Shown here piece by piece: positions 45,694 to 55,109 of a stretch of 64,000 bases of DNA (positions are counted from its first letter, which is position 1; every line of letters starts with the position of its first letter). The notes below the pieces were generated by a model. It saw only the letters and a list, made by a program, of their open reading frames with translations, was not told the origin of the DNA and ran no database searches. Source of the DNA: an uncultured Pelagibacteraceae bacterium (GTDB taxonomy: Bacteria; Pseudomonadota; Alphaproteobacteria; Pelagibacterales; Pelagibacteraceae); NCBI GenBank assembly GCA_902554035.1, contig CACDMX010000002.1, positions 62,001-126,000 of the forward strand, in the 5' to 3' direction. Both the position numbers and the translations under genes were made by a program.

Positions 45694-46668
45694 TTAAGTA
45701 TTTCTTAGTATTTTTAATATTTTCATTAATTCATTCGGCAAAATAGAGGAAAATCTTAATTTTTTTCCAGTTTTAGGATGAACAAAGCCCAGCACTTTTG
45801 CATGCAAAAATTGCCTATCCAAATTATAGATATATTTTTCGATATTCTCATTAACATTTTTTAATTTTTTAAATTTTTTTTTATACTTTTTATCTCCTAG
45901 AATATTATTACCTTTGTAGCTCATGTGAACTCTTATTTGATGTGTTCTTCCAGTTTCAAGTTTACACTCTACTAAACTTAATGTTGGAGTTTTATCATTT
46001 TCAAATATTTCTAGGGTTTTATAATTAGTAATAGCTTTTTTCCCTTTTGTTACACCGACTTCCATAAGTTGTCTATTTTTTGAACTTCTAGTAATTAAAG
46101 TTTCAACTCTTCCAGATTGTGGCCTTAATTTTCCCCAAATCACAAGCTCATAAACTCTTTCAATTGAATGTTTATTAAACTGATTTGATAAGTTTTCATG
46201 AGCGAAATTATTTTTTGCTACAACAATCAAACCAGAAGTATCTTTGTCTATCCTGTGAACAATTCCAGGTCTGAGCTCTCCGTTTATATTAGATAGTTTT
46301 TTTCCACAATAGCTAACAAGTGCATTTACTATTGTTTTATCATGATTGCCTGCTCCTGGATGTACAACGATGCCAGCTGGTTTATTCAAAACTAACAAAT
46401 CTTCATCTTCATAAATAATATTTATTTTAAAATTATAAGGCTTTAAAGATGCTTTTTTTGGCTCTGGTATTATTAAAGTAATTTTATCTCCCGTTGAAAC
46501 ATTTTGTGAAGGATTAATTATAGATAAATTGTTTATTTTAAGATTTTTTTGTTTTATTAAATTTTTAACTCTAGTTCTGCTTAATTTCTTTTCTTTTTTT
46601 GAAATAAAAGAGTCAATTCGCGAACCATTTTCAACCTCTTCAACAATTAAATTAATGATATTTTTCAT
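45694..46668 (-). CDS. rluD: 23S rRNA pseudouridine synthase, RluD family
   Basis: This 324-aa enzyme has an N-terminal S4 RNA-binding domain (GSRIDSFISKKEKKLSRTRVKNL, about residues 16-38) and the RluA/RluD catalytic core with HRIDKDTSGLIV (catalytic Asp near residue 139). VECKLETGRTHQIRVHM (about 233-249) follows. RluD makes pseudouridines 1911, 1915 and 1917 in helix 69 of 23S rRNA. The first codon is 23 nt from the divergent tRNA-Arg. Confidence 0.9.
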   Translation of the reverse strand: MKNIINLIVEEVENGSRIDSFISKKEKKLSRTRVKNLIKQKNLKINNLSIINPSQNVSTGDKITLIIPEPKKASLKPYNFKINIIYEDEDLLVLNKPAGIVVHPGAGNHDKTIVNALVSYCGKKLSNINGELRPGIVHRIDKDTSGLIVVAKNNFAHENLSNQFNKHSIERVYELVIWGKLRPQSGRVETLITRSSKNRQLMEVGVTKGKKAITNYKTLEIFENDKTPTLSLVECKLETGRTHQIRVHMSYKGNNILGDKKYKKKFKKLKNVNENIEKYIYNLDRQFLHAKVLGFVHPKTGKKLRFSSILPNELMKILKILRNT

Positions 46669-46672
46669 AATT

Positions 46673-46678
46673 TATAAT
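46673..46678 (+). promoter_or_regulatory. candidate -10 box for tRNA-Arg
   Basis: A perfect TATAAT lies 13 nt before the tRNA, in the 23-nt gap between the divergent rluD start and tRNA-Arg. The -35 box would lie within rluD, and I see no good match there. Confidence 0.35.
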
Positions 46679-46691
46679 AATAGTATTATAT

Positions 46692-46768
46692 GCGCTTGTA
46701 GCTCAATTGGATAGAGCGCCTGACTTCGGATCAGGAGGTTGAGGGTTCAAGTCCTTCCGAGCGCACCA
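46692..46768 (+). tRNA. tRNA-Arg (anticodon TCG), CCA encoded
   Basis: This 77-nt tRNA has acceptor GCGCTTG/CCGAGCGC with G-U pairing, D-arm GCTCAATTGGATAGAGC, anticodon stem CCTGA/TCAGG and loop CTTCGGA, giving anticodon TCG at 46726-46728. The CCA is encoded. Most bacteria read CGU/CGC/CGA with an ACG anticodon modified to inosine; here the wobble base is U. The last base directly abuts the stop codon of the convergent ABC permease. Confidence 0.95.
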
Positions 46769-47560
46769 TCATTCACCTATATTTATTAAAGTTCCTTTCT
46801 TTCTAGCTTTATCGAAGGAATAATAAAATAAGGATATTGCAATAATTAAATAAATTCCATTTAAATAAAATGCTTTTAATATATTTTGATAATCTACACT
46901 TTGGTTAATAAGTATGCCTCTAGCCTCCTCAAAAATATATACAAGTGGAAGAGCAAATGCTATTTTTTGAAAAAAATCAGGTAAAATTTCCACAGGATAA
47001 TAAATACATCCAAATGGAGCCAATAAAAACATAGTTGACCAAGCTATATTCTCAAAAGAAGGACCAAATCTTAGCAAGCCGGACGAAACAAAAATTCCTA
47101 ATGTAATTCCAAATATATATAAACTTAAAAAGAGAAAAAATAAGTGCAAACCAAGATCTAGAATTGATATTCCGAAAAGTGGAGATGTTAGAAGTATGGC
47201 GGGTATCAAACCAATTAAAGCTCTTATAAGTGCAGTAAAAATTAAAGAAATTATTATTTCACTTATTTTAATTGGAGCAATAAATAAATTTGTAAAATTT
47301 CTACTCCATATTTCCTCTAAAAATAACATATTAAAACCAATACTGGTTCTAAATAAAAAATCATATAGAATTGCACAAGTCAATATTACTCCTACAGCAT
47401 TATTATAATAAGCGCTGTGCGATGCAAAAAAATTTGAGATAAAACCCCATAGTGTAATTTGTATAGTGGGCCAGTATATTAAATCTAAAACTCTTGGAAA
47501 AGATCTTGTAATTAAAAAAAAATGTCTTAAAAAAAGACCATATATTCTATTAAATTTCAT
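46769..47560 (-). CDS. ABC-2 type transporter permease
   Basis: This permease of about 263 aa has six hydrophobic helices. From the ATG at 47560 it begins MKFNRIYGLFLRHFFLITRS, typical of ABC-2 permeases (DrrB/YadH-like); a TTG at 47575 would add five residues. A central FRTSIGFNMLFLEEIW segment and the proline-rich ILPDFFQKIAFALPLVY loop before the last helices are also family-like. It pairs with the ATPase upstream, which it overlaps by 11 nt. The substrate is unknown; drug, lipid or polysaccharide export are possible. Confidence 0.85.
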   Translation of the reverse strand: MKFNRIYGLFLRHFFLITRSFPRVLDLIYWPTIQITLWGFISNFFASHSAYYNNAVGVILTCAILYDFLFRTSIGFNMLFLEEIWSRNFTNLFIAPIKISEIIISLIFTALIRALIGLIPAILLTSPLFGISILDLGLHLFFLFLSLYIFGITLGIFVSSGLLRFGPSFENIAWSTMFLLAPFGCIYYPVEILPDFFQKIAFALPLVYIFEEARGILINQSVDYQNILKAFYLNGIYLIIAISLFYYSFDKARKKGTLINIGE

Positions 47561-48284
47561 TTTTATTTCTCGCAAGTTTTAAAAATACTTCTTCTAAATT
47601 TTTTCTTCCATGTTTTGCAATTAGCTCTTCTGGTTTCCCTTTATCTATGATAATTCCATCTTTCATCATTAATATAGACGAACACAGTCTTCTTACCTCT
47701 TCCATATTATGTGATGCTAACAAAATAGATATTTTTCTCTCTTTTTTATAATTTTCTAAAAAAGTTCTAACAAAATCACCTACTTCTGGATCTAGAGACG
47801 CAGTTGGTTCGTCCAAAAATAAAACTCTTGGATCATTTATCAATGCTTTTGCAAGACTAGCTCTATTTTTTTGTCCAGAGGATAACTCGCCAGTTATTGT
47901 ATTTAATAAATTATTTAATCTAAGTTTTTCTGAAAGATATTCAATTCTTCTACTTAAATTAGTAACACTATACAATTTTCCATATACAATTAAATTTTGT
48001 TTTACTGTCAGTTTTTTTGGCAATTCTATATATGGAGAAATAAAATTTATTTTTTGAAGAATACTAATCTTATTTTTTTCCAGCTTCATACCATTTATTA
48101 AAATTTCGCCTTCAGTTGGTTTTAATAGACCAAGAAGCATTCCTATTGTGGTTGTTTTTCCACAACCATTCGGACCTAAAAGTCCAATTATTTCATTTTC
48201 ATTTATACTAAAATTAATATTTTTAACCGCAATTTTACGACCATATGATTTTGAAAGACTATTAACTTGTACTGAATTATTCAT
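47550..48284 (-). CDS. ABC transporter ATP-binding protein
   Basis: This 244-aa ATPase has Walker A GLLGPNGCGKTTTIGMLLG (about residues 34-52), a Q-loop at about 80, signature GELSSGQKNRASLAKAL (about 137), Walker B VLFLDEPTASLDPEV (about 161) and H-loop ASHNMEEV (about 196). It is of the CcmA/NatA export type, which works with ABC-2 permeases. It overlaps the permease gene downstream and touches the tsaC stop upstream by 1 nt, forming a three-gene operon. Confidence 0.92.
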   Translation of the reverse strand: MNNSVQVNSLSKSYGRKIAVKNINFSINENEIIGLLGPNGCGKTTTIGMLLGLLKPTEGEILINGMKLEKNKISILQKINFISPYIELPKKLTVKQNLIVYGKLYSVTNLSRRIEYLSEKLRLNNLLNTITGELSSGQKNRASLAKALINDPRVLFLDEPTASLDPEVGDFVRTFLENYKKERKISILLASHNMEEVRRLCSSILMMKDGIIIDKGKPEELIAKHGRKNLEEVFLKLARNKNEI

Positions 48285-49216
48285 TAAAATTTTGATGCTC
48301 TAAATAATCTATCATTAATTGCCTCACCAAAGCCATTATTTGGTATTTTTTCGACAGCAATATTTTTATATTTTTTTTTTTTAATCATGCGTAAAGTCTT
48401 ATATAAATTTTTTGCGGCTTTTTTAAGATTTTTATTTTTACATAAATAAAAAAAATTTTTTCCTGATAACTTTCTTTTTTTAATTAATATAAATGCCTCA
48501 TGTGGTTTTGCTTTTGTTGCATTTAATCTTATAGGTATACCGGGTGAATAATGAACTTTTTCCTGACCAGGAGATGCAATTTTTTTCTTTTTGAGACCAT
48601 ATTTAATATTAGACCTAAGTATTTTCTTTATTCTTGTAATTTCAATTCCTCCCAATCTTAATATTTCAGGTTGGTTAATTAAACTGATTATAGTTGATTC
48701 AAGTCCAATTTCAGAGCTGCCACCATCAAGAATAAATTTTATCTTTTTTCCGAATTCATCCTCAACATCTTGTTTTGATACTGGACTAATATTTTTTGAA
48801 ATATTTGCACTGGGTGCAGCCAGCGGATAATTAAGTTTTTTTAATAGTTTTTTAATTATTGATTTTCTAGGAAATCTTACTGCTAGTGTTTTTTTATTAT
48901 TTGTAACATTTTTTGAAATATTACTGTTTTTTTTCAATTTTAAAACAAAGGTTATAGGACCAGGGCAAAATTTTTTATACAATTTATAAAAATAATCATT
49001 TGTATGGCAGTCTTTTTTAAGCATTTTTATATTATTGTAATGGACTATTAATGGGTTTTTTTTTGATCTTTTTTTTAATCTAAATATTTTTGAGGTTGCA
49101 ATGTCAGAATAAGCGTTTGCCGCCAATCCATACACAGTTTCTGTTGGGATACCAACACATTCATTCTTATCCAAAAGGTATTTAGATTTTTTAATATTTG
49201 AAAGATCGTTTTTCAT
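48284..49216 (-). CDS. tsaC: threonylcarbamoyl-AMP synthase (TsaC/Sua5)
   Basis: This 310-aa enzyme makes threonylcarbamoyl-AMP for the t6A37 modification of ANN-decoding tRNAs. The YrdC domain has VGIPTETVYGLAANAYSD (about residues 22-39), IFRLKKRSKKNPLIVHY (about 45-61) and CPGPITFVLK (about 93-102), and an SANIS motif near 140. The C-terminal Sua5 domain begins after SPGQEKVHYSPGIP. It has the long Sua5 form rather than the short E. coli TsaC. The divergent xseB starts only 19 nt away. Confidence 0.93.
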   Translation of the reverse strand: MKNDLSNIKKSKYLLDKNECVGIPTETVYGLAANAYSDIATSKIFRLKKRSKKNPLIVHYNNIKMLKKDCHTNDYFYKLYKKFCPGPITFVLKLKKNSNISKNVTNNKKTLAVRFPRKSIIKKLLKKLNYPLAAPSANISKNISPVSKQDVEDEFGKKIKFILDGGSSEIGLESTIISLINQPEILRLGGIEITRIKKILRSNIKYGLKKKKIASPGQEKVHYSPGIPIRLNATKAKPHEAFILIKKRKLSGKNFFYLCKNKNLKKAAKNLYKTLRMIKKKKYKNIAVEKIPNNGFGEAINDRLFRASKF

Positions 49217-49226
49217 GTAATATTAC
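49217..49226. promoter_or_regulatory. palindrome in 19-nt divergent gap tsaC/xseB
   Basis: GTAATATTAC is a perfect 10-nt palindrome filling half of the 19 nt between two divergent ATG codons. It may be a shared AT-rich promoter element or an operator. In such AT-rich DNA it could also be chance. Confidence 0.3.
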
Positions 49227-49235
49227 AACTAATAT

Positions 49236-49472
49236 ATGAAAGATAAAAATTTGCCAAATGATATTAAAAATAAATCCATTAACGAACTTACAGAATTAGC
49301 TAATAATATAATTGAAAACTTGGAGAAAGAGAAAAATCTTGAAAATTCAATTGATGATTACAAAGAACTTATCAAGTTAAATAATTTAATTGAAAAAAAG
49401 TTTCAAAATAGTTCAAAAGAAATATCTCAAAATACAAAAGAAAAAATTAGCAAAATGTTAATAAAAAAATGA
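49236..49472 (+). CDS. xseB: exodeoxyribonuclease VII small subunit
   Basis: This 78-aa helical protein has KSINELTELANNIIENLEKEKNLENSIDDYKE, the XseB pattern (usually ELE.IV..LE.G.L.LE.S...YE.G). It is the small subunit of the single-strand-specific exonuclease VII. The large subunit, xseA, is not in the window. xseB-ispA-dxs is a conserved order in proteobacteria, which supports the call. It overlaps ispA by 4 nt. Confidence 0.85.
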   Translation: MKDKNLPNDIKNKSINELTELANNIIENLEKEKNLENSIDDYKELIKLNNLIEKKFQNSSKEISQNTKEKISKMLIKK

Positions 49473-50338
49473 AAAAAGAATTAAATAAAATTGCAAAAGA
49501 TATTAATTCTTTTTTATTAAGATTTTTATCTATGCAAAAAAAAACTGATTTATTGGCCCCAATGAAATATGGTTTATTACCAGGAGGAAAAAAAATTAGA
49601 TCTAAATTAGTTTTAGATGTAGGAAAAATTTTTCGTGTAAAATATAAAAATCTTGTTCAGATAGGATCAGCTATAGAATGTATTCATGCTTATTCTTTAA
49701 TACATGACGATCTTCCATGTATGGATAACGATTTACTAAGAAGAGGTAAGTTATCAACCCATAAAAAATTTGGAGAATCAACCGCAATACTTGCTGGAAA
49801 CTCTTTATTAACTATTGCATTTGAAATTCTGAGTGACAAAAAATTTCAAGTAGATGACAAAATTAAAGTAAAATTAATTAAATTAATATCAGAATGCTCA
49901 GGCCACACAGGTATTGCAGGAGGCCAGTATTCCGATTTAAATTTTGAGGGTAAAAAAATTCCTTTAAAAAAAATCACGGAAATGCAAATAAAAAAAACTG
50001 GAAAGCTTTTTAGCTTTTGCTGTATGGCGCCAGCAGTGGTTAGTAAAAATAATAAGTATTTAAATATGCTTGGAAAGATAGGTTTAGATATCGGTTTACT
50101 ATTTCAAATTGCTGACGATCTTATTGATTATAGTGGTAATACAAAAAAAGTTGGAAAAAAAACAAAAAAAGATTTAAAAAAAGGTAAAGCTACTTTAATT
50201 AGTTTACTGGGACATCAAAATACTATTAAATATGGAAATAATTTAAAATTCAAGATATTTAAAAAATTAAATGTTTTTGGAAAAAGATCAAATGATTTAA
50301 AAAATACAATTAAATTTATTTTAGAAAGACAAATGTGA
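49469..50338 (+). CDS. ispA: farnesyl/geranyl diphosphate synthase
   Basis: This 289-aa short-chain prenyltransferase has the first aspartate-rich motif in [18 protein letters not shown] (about residues 74-91) and the second in [12 protein letters not shown] (about 212-223). [10 protein letters not shown] (about 38) is the diphosphate contact region. The DDxxxxD spacing (two extra residues) marks bacterial type II FPP synthases. It uses the IPP and DMAPP made by the MEP pathway, whose first enzyme is encoded directly downstream. Confidence 0.93.
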   Translation: MKKELNKIAKDINSFLLRFLSMQKKTDLLAPMKYGLLPGGKKIRSKLVLDVGKIFRVKYKNLVQIGSAIECIHAYSLIHDDLPCMDNDLLRRGKLSTHKKFGESTAILAGNSLLTIAFEILSDKKFQVDDKIKVKLIKLISECSGHTGIAGGQYSDLNFEGKKIPLKKITEMQIKKTGKLFSFCCMAPAVVSKNNKYLNMLGKIGLDIGLLFQIADDLIDYSGNTKKVGKKTKKDLKKGKATLISLLGHQNTIKYGNNLKFKIFKKLNVFGKRSNDLKNTIKFILERQM

Positions 50339-52248
50339 GTAAAAAATACGATTATTTAGATAAAATAAACTTTCCATCTGACATTAAAAAACTTTCTACA
50401 TCTGAACTTAAACTGTTAGCAGATGAAGTAAGAAAGGAAATGATTGATGCAGTTTCAGAAACAGGAGGTCATTTGGGAGCGGGACTAGGTGTCGTAGAAC
50501 TCACAGTTGTTTTACACTATGTTTTTAATACCCCAAATGATAAGTTGATATGGGATGTTGGTCATCAAACTTATCCTCACAAAATATTAACTGGTCGTAA
50601 AGATAGAATTAGAACATTAAGAAAAGGAAACGGATTATCAGGTTTCACCAAAAGAAGTGAAAGTGAGTATGATCCTTTTGGAGCTGCTCATAGCTCTACA
50701 TCAATTTCCTCAGCTTTAGGCATTGCAGTAGCAAACAAATTATCTAACAAATCAAATGACGTAATTGCTGTTATAGGTGATGGCGCAATGAGTGCTGGTA
50801 TGGCTTATGAAGCTATGAATAATGCAGGAATAAGTAAAACAAAAATGATAGTTATTTTAAATGACAATGATATGTCGATTGCAAAACCAGTGGGAGCAAT
50901 GAGATCTTACTTGGCAAAGATCTTATCTGGAAAGATGTATTTTAGCTTTAGAGAAACCGTGAAACTAATTATATCTGCTTTTTCAAAAAGATTTAGCAAA
51001 AAAGCTGGTCAAGCAGAGGATTTTTTAAGATCAGTATTTACAGGAGGTACATTATTTAATTCCCTAGGCTTTTATTATATTGGGCCAATAGATGGTCATG
51101 ATATAGATTCTTTAGTATCTGTACTTAAAAATGCAAAAGAAATAAATTATAAAGGTCCAGTTTTAATTCACCTCAAAACAAAAAAAGGCAAAGGGTATAA
51201 ATTTGCCGAGATTTCCGAAGATAAATATCATGGAGTTTCTAAATTTAATATTAGCACTGGAGTACAAGAAAAATCAAAATCAAACATTCCTTCCTACACA
51301 AAGGTATTTGCAAATACACTTGTAAAACATGCTGAAAAAGATAGTAAAATAATCGGAATAACTGCAGCTATGCCATCAGGAACAGGGATGGATATATTTG
51401 CAAAAAAATTTCCATCAAGAACTTTTGATGTGGGTATAGCAGAGCAGCATGCTGTGACTTTTGCTGCTGGTTTAGCTACAGAGGGTTATAAACCTTATGC
51501 TGCAATTTATTCAACATTTTTACAAAGAGCTTACGATCAGGTTGTTCATGACGTTGCAATACAAAGATTACCAGTGAGGTTTGCTATTGATAGAGCAGGG
51601 TTGGTTGGTGCTGATGGACCAACTCACGCAGGATCATTTGATATTACTTATTTGACAACTCTACCAAATTTTATTGTAATGGCTGCAAGCGACGAAGCAG
51701 AACTAGTAAGAATGGTAAATACTTCAGTAACAATTAACGATAAACCATCAGCTTTTAGATATCCAAGAGGTAATGGTGTTGGAGTAAATCTACCAAATAT
51801 ATATGAGAAATTAGAAATAGGAAAAGGAAGAGTGATTAAGGAAGGAAAAAAAATTGCAATATTAAGTTTTGGAGCAAGACTTAATGAATGTTTGATTGCT
51901 TATGAAAATCTTGTCAAAAAAGGTATTAATCCTACAATCATTGATGCTAGATTCGCAAAACCTCTTGATGAAAGCTTAATTTGGCAATTAGCAACTGATC
52001 ACGAGGTATTGATTTCAATAGAAGAAGGTTCAATTGGAGGATTTGGTTCCCATGTAGGTCAACTTCTATCAGATAAAAATTTATTAGATAATAATTTAAA
52101 GTATAGATCAATGATTTTACCAGATAGATTTATTGATCAAGATAAACCAGATTTAATGTATAAATATGCTGGTTTAGACGCCGAAAGTATAGAAAATAAA
52201 GTTTTAGATACTCTTAATTCAAAAATAGTTATAAAGAAAACAAATTAA
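50335..52248 (+). CDS. dxs: 1-deoxy-D-xylulose-5-phosphate synthase
   Basis: This 637-aa TPP enzyme makes DXP from pyruvate and glyceraldehyde-3-phosphate, the entry to the MEP isoprenoid pathway. The motifs are [18 protein letters not shown] (about residues 75-92), [15 protein letters not shown], the TPP/Mg site [18 protein letters not shown] (about 148-165) and NDNDMSI. In the C-terminal half are [18 protein letters not shown] and [15 protein letters not shown]. The GTG start overlaps the ispA stop by 4 nt. It shares its stop with aroC. Confidence 0.97.
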   Translation: MSKKYDYLDKINFPSDIKKLSTSELKLLADEVRKEMIDAVSETGGHLGAGLGVVELTVVLHYVFNTPNDKLIWDVGHQTYPHKILTGRKDRIRTLRKGNGLSGFTKRSESEYDPFGAAHSSTSISSALGIAVANKLSNKSNDVIAVIGDGAMSAGMAYEAMNNAGISKTKMIVILNDNDMSIAKPVGAMRSYLAKILSGKMYFSFRETVKLIISAFSKRFSKKAGQAEDFLRSVFTGGTLFNSLGFYYIGPIDGHDIDSLVSVLKNAKEINYKGPVLIHLKTKKGKGYKFAEISEDKYHGVSKFNISTGVQEKSKSNIPSYTKVFANTLVKHAEKDSKIIGITAAMPSGTGMDIFAKKFPSRTFDVGIAEQHAVTFAAGLATEGYKPYAAIYSTFLQRAYDQVVHDVAIQRLPVRFAIDRAGLVGADGPTHAGSFDITYLTTLPNFIVMAASDEAELVRMVNTSVTINDKPSAFRYPRGNGVGVNLPNIYEKLEIGKGRVIKEGKKIAILSFGARLNECLIAYENLVKKGINPTIIDARFAKPLDESLIWQLATDHEVLISIEEGSIGGFGSHVGQLLSDKNLLDNNLKYRSMILPDRFIDQDKPDLMYKYAGLDAESIENKVLDTLNSKIVIKKTN

Positions 52249-53330
52249 CTTTTACATTGAGCATTATTCATCAAGTATTGATCTAGCAATACGCAATGCA
52301 TCATAGCTTCTCCAATTGGAACCGCTCTTATCCCAACACATGGGTCATGTCTTCCTCTTACTGATATAGATGTATTTTTTCCAAATTTATCTATTGTTTT
52401 TCTAGAACTGACAATTGAGGAAGTTGGCTTAACTGCGAAGGAAACAATTATATCTTGTCCTGATGATATTCCACCTAAAATACCCCCAGCGTTATTAGAT
52501 TTAAACTTTGTTTTTTTTTTATTTTGGAATATTTCGTCAGAATTTTGTTCTCCAGTTAGCTGAGCTGAGTTCATTCCTGATCCAATATTTACACCTTTAA
52601 CAGCATTGATACTCATCATAGCTGCTGCTAATTCCATATCTAGCTTTGCATATATAGGCGCTCCTAGACCTACTGGCACTCCTCTTGCTCTAACTTCAAT
52701 AATTGCTCCACATGAAGAGCCCGCTTTTCTAATGCTTAATAAATATTTTTCCCAAAGTTTTAGTATAGATTTATCAGGACAAAAAAACGGATTTTGAGAA
52801 ATAAATTTATCGTCCCATTTTTTTATATCACATCCAAGAATTCCAATTTGAGTAACTGCTCCTACGACTTTATACTTTTGTCCAATTTTCTTTTCCAAAA
52901 CTTTTTTTGCTATAGCTCCTGCCGCAACTCTGGCCGCAGTTTCCCTTGCTGACTGTCTGCCTCCACCTCTATAATCCCTTATCCCATATTTTTTAAAATA
53001 TGTATAATCTGCATGTCCAGGTCTAAATTTATTTTTAATTGTTTCGTAATCTCTCGATCTCATATCTTTATTATAAATTATCATCGAGATTGGTGTGCCA
53101 GTTGTTTTTCCCAGGAATACACCTGACAATATTTGGACTTTATCATCTTCTTTTCTTTGCGTTGTAAATTTTGACTGTCCAGGTTTTCTCTTATTTAACT
53201 CAGTCTGAATATCCTTTTCTTTAATATTTATATTTGGAGGACATCCATCCACCACACATCCTATTGCGGGCCCATGAGATTCACCCCAGGTAGTGAAACG
53301 AAATATCTTTCCAAAAGTATTAAATGACAT
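52245..53330 (-). CDS. aroC: chorismate synthase
   Basis: This 361-aa FMN-dependent enzyme makes chorismate from EPSP. The three family signatures are present: [18 protein letters not shown] (about residues 16-33), [22 protein letters not shown] (about 118-139) and [19 protein letters not shown] (about 325-343). GGISSGQDI near 290 is also typical. The start lies 33 nt from the divergent pdxH. It is convergent with dxs, sharing TTAA. Confidence 0.97.
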   Translation of the reverse strand: MSFNTFGKIFRFTTWGESHGPAIGCVVDGCPPNINIKEKDIQTELNKRKPGQSKFTTQRKEDDKVQILSGVFLGKTTGTPISMIIYNKDMRSRDYETIKNKFRPGHADYTYFKKYGIRDYRGGGRQSARETAARVAAGAIAKKVLEKKIGQKYKVVGAVTQIGILGCDIKKWDDKFISQNPFFCPDKSILKLWEKYLLSIRKAGSSCGAIIEVRARGVPVGLGAPIYAKLDMELAAAMMSINAVKGVNIGSGMNSAQLTGEQNSDEIFQNKKKTKFKSNNAGGILGGISSGQDIIVSFAVKPTSSIVSSRKTIDKFGKNTSISVRGRHDPCVGIRAVPIGEAMMHCVLLDQYLMNNAQCKS

Positions 53331-53363
53331 TAAATATATTATATAAGTTATTTTGTTGAAATT

Positions 53364-53990
53364 ATGAATGAAAAAAACTCACTTGCTCTGGATAAATGCT
53401 TTAAAGATCTAGATGATCCTATAAAGCTATTTGAAGAGTGGTTTACAGAAGCTAAAAAGACTGAAATTAATGATCCTAATGCTCTAGCACTTGCCACAGC
53501 TGATAAAAAGGGCGTCCCAGCTGTAAGAATGGTTTTATTAAAAGATTTTAGTCAAAATGGATTTATCTTTTATACAAATTTAAATAGTAAAAAAAGCATT
53601 GACATTAAGGAAAATCCAAATGCATCTATATGTTTTCACTGGAAAAGTCTTTTAAGACAAATAAGGATTACAGGTAAAATTATAAAAGTATCTGAAAAAG
53701 AAGCTGATAAATATTTTAATACTAGATCTTATGAGAGTAGAATCGGAGCATGGGCATCAAATCAAAGCTCAGTTTTAAATAAGAGAGAGGAATTATATAA
53801 ATCTATCGAAAATTTTAAGAATAAATATCCAAATGAAAAAAATGTTCCAAGGCCAAAGCATTGGTCTGGATGGAATTTAAAACCTGATAGTTTAGAGTTT
53901 TGGCTTGATGGACAAAATAGAATACATCAGAGACTAAAATATATAAGATTAGACGATAAAAATTGGAAAAAATTTTTATTAAATCCTTAA
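53364..53990 (+). CDS. pdxH: pyridoxamine 5'-phosphate oxidase
   Basis: This 208-aa FMN enzyme oxidises PNP and PMP to pyridoxal phosphate. The FMN and substrate residues appear in [21 protein letters not shown] (two parts, about residues 55-75), RQIRITGKI (about 96) and [14 protein letters not shown] (about 167-180), with the C-terminal RIHQRL. PLP supply fits the aminotransferase in the surface island and general metabolism. The gene stands alone between aroC and ispB, sharing its stop with ispB. Confidence 0.95.
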   Translation: MNEKNSLALDKCFKDLDDPIKLFEEWFTEAKKTEINDPNALALATADKKGVPAVRMVLLKDFSQNGFIFYTNLNSKKSIDIKENPNASICFHWKSLLRQIRITGKIIKVSEKEADKYFNTRSYESRIGAWASNQSSVLNKREELYKSIENFKNKYPNEKNVPRPKHWSGWNLKPDSLEFWLDGQNRIHQRLKYIRLDDKNWKKFLLNP

Positions 53991-55000
53991 AAAGTTCTTT
54001 TTAAGCTAAAGGACGTTAAGCCTTGAAGAATTTCTTTTTCTTTGGACTCGTCAAATATACTTAATGAATTTGAAGCTAGATTAATGAAATGTTCTGCTTT
54101 TCTGTAACAATCAAAAATTATATTATTCTTTTTAATCATCAAAATAATATTTTTAAATTCATTTTCTGATCTTTCTTTTTTTTTAAATAAATATCTTAAT
54201 TCTTTTTTATCGTTGTCTGATGACTTTTGATAAAGCAATATTATTGGTAAAGTAATTTTACCTTCATAAAAGTCGTTTCCGATTTCTTTACCAAATAATT
54301 TCAATTCAGAATTATAATCTAATGTATCATCTGCAATTTGAAAGGTTAATCCAAGATTTTTTCCATAAAATTCTAGAGCATCTTTAATTTTATTTTCTTT
54401 ATTTGCTAATATAGAACCAACTTTTGATGCTGCTGCAAACAAAGAAGCTGTTTTAGCAGATATTATTTTTAAATATGTTTCTTCCAACATATCAACTTCA
54501 CCTTCATGTTGTAATTGCAAAACTTCTCCTTGAGATATTTCTGCAGAAGTTGAAGAAAGAAGTTTTAAAACCTCAAGATTTCCATCTTCAACCATCATTT
54601 CAAAACATCTGCTCAACAGATAGTCGCCAACTAAAATTGACGATTTATTGCCCCAAATTTTATTTAAAGTTTTTTTTCCTCTTCTAGTCTCTCCGTTGTC
54701 AATGACATCATCATGCAATAATGTTGCGGCATGAATAAGCTCAACGCAAGCAGCAAGGTTTACATCTCTTGAACCCTTCGTATACCCACAAAGCTTGGAA
54801 GAACCTAAAGTAAGCAATGCTCTTAATCTTTTACCGCCGGTCCTTAAATGGTATTTTGTCATTTCGTCAACTAATTGGACTCTACTAGATAATTTTGTTC
54901 TTATCTTTTCTTCAACTAAAACTAGTTTATCTTCAACAGAATTTTTAAGTTCTGAATATGAATTATTTATTCGATTTTTAAGCTGAACAACTGATCCCAT
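53987..55000 (-). CDS. ispB: octaprenyl/long-chain polyprenyl diphosphate synthase
   Basis: This 337-aa long-chain prenyltransferase makes the isoprenoid tail of ubiquinone. The first aspartate motif is LLHDDVIDNGETRRG (about residues 95-109) and the second is QIADDTLDYNSE (about 219-230). GGKRLRALL (about 55) binds IPP. The DDxxD spacing without insertion separates it from IspA. Long-chain specificity is inferred from length and motif. A 109-nt divergent gap to sohB holds at least the sohB promoter. Confidence 0.92.
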   Translation of the reverse strand: MGSVVQLKNRINNSYSELKNSVEDKLVLVEEKIRTKLSSRVQLVDEMTKYHLRTGGKRLRALLTLGSSKLCGYTKGSRDVNLAACVELIHAATLLHDDVIDNGETRRGKKTLNKIWGNKSSILVGDYLLSRCFEMMVEDGNLEVLKLLSSTSAEISQGEVLQLQHEGEVDMLEETYLKIISAKTASLFAAASKVGSILANKENKIKDALEFYGKNLGLTFQIADDTLDYNSELKLFGKEIGNDFYEGKITLPIILLYQKSSDNDKKELRYLFKKKERSENEFKNIILMIKKNNIIFDCYRKAEHFINLASNSLSIFDESKEKEILQGLTSFSLKRTF

Positions 55001-55042
55001 GATAATAAGTTAGTACAATTGTCACAATATTATACTTATCAA

Positions 55043-55070
55043 TTGACGCACCCAAAACTACAACTATAAG
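55043..55070 (+). promoter_or_regulatory. candidate sigma-70 promoter of sohB-glyQ-glyS-ppdK
   Basis: TTGACG (-35, 5/6) and TATAAG (-10, 5/6) are separated by 16 nt. The predicted start is near 55077, about 33 nt before the sohB ATG. It is the best sigma-70 promoter match I noticed. Confidence 0.6.
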
Positions 55071-55109
55071 GAGACTTTATATTAAATCAAAAATTCTGTA
55101 AGCATAGTT

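Noticed and set aside
46692..46768. tRNA-Arg as an integration (att) site
   Set aside because: I saw no integrase and no repeated tRNA 3' fragment; neighbours are ordinary core genes.
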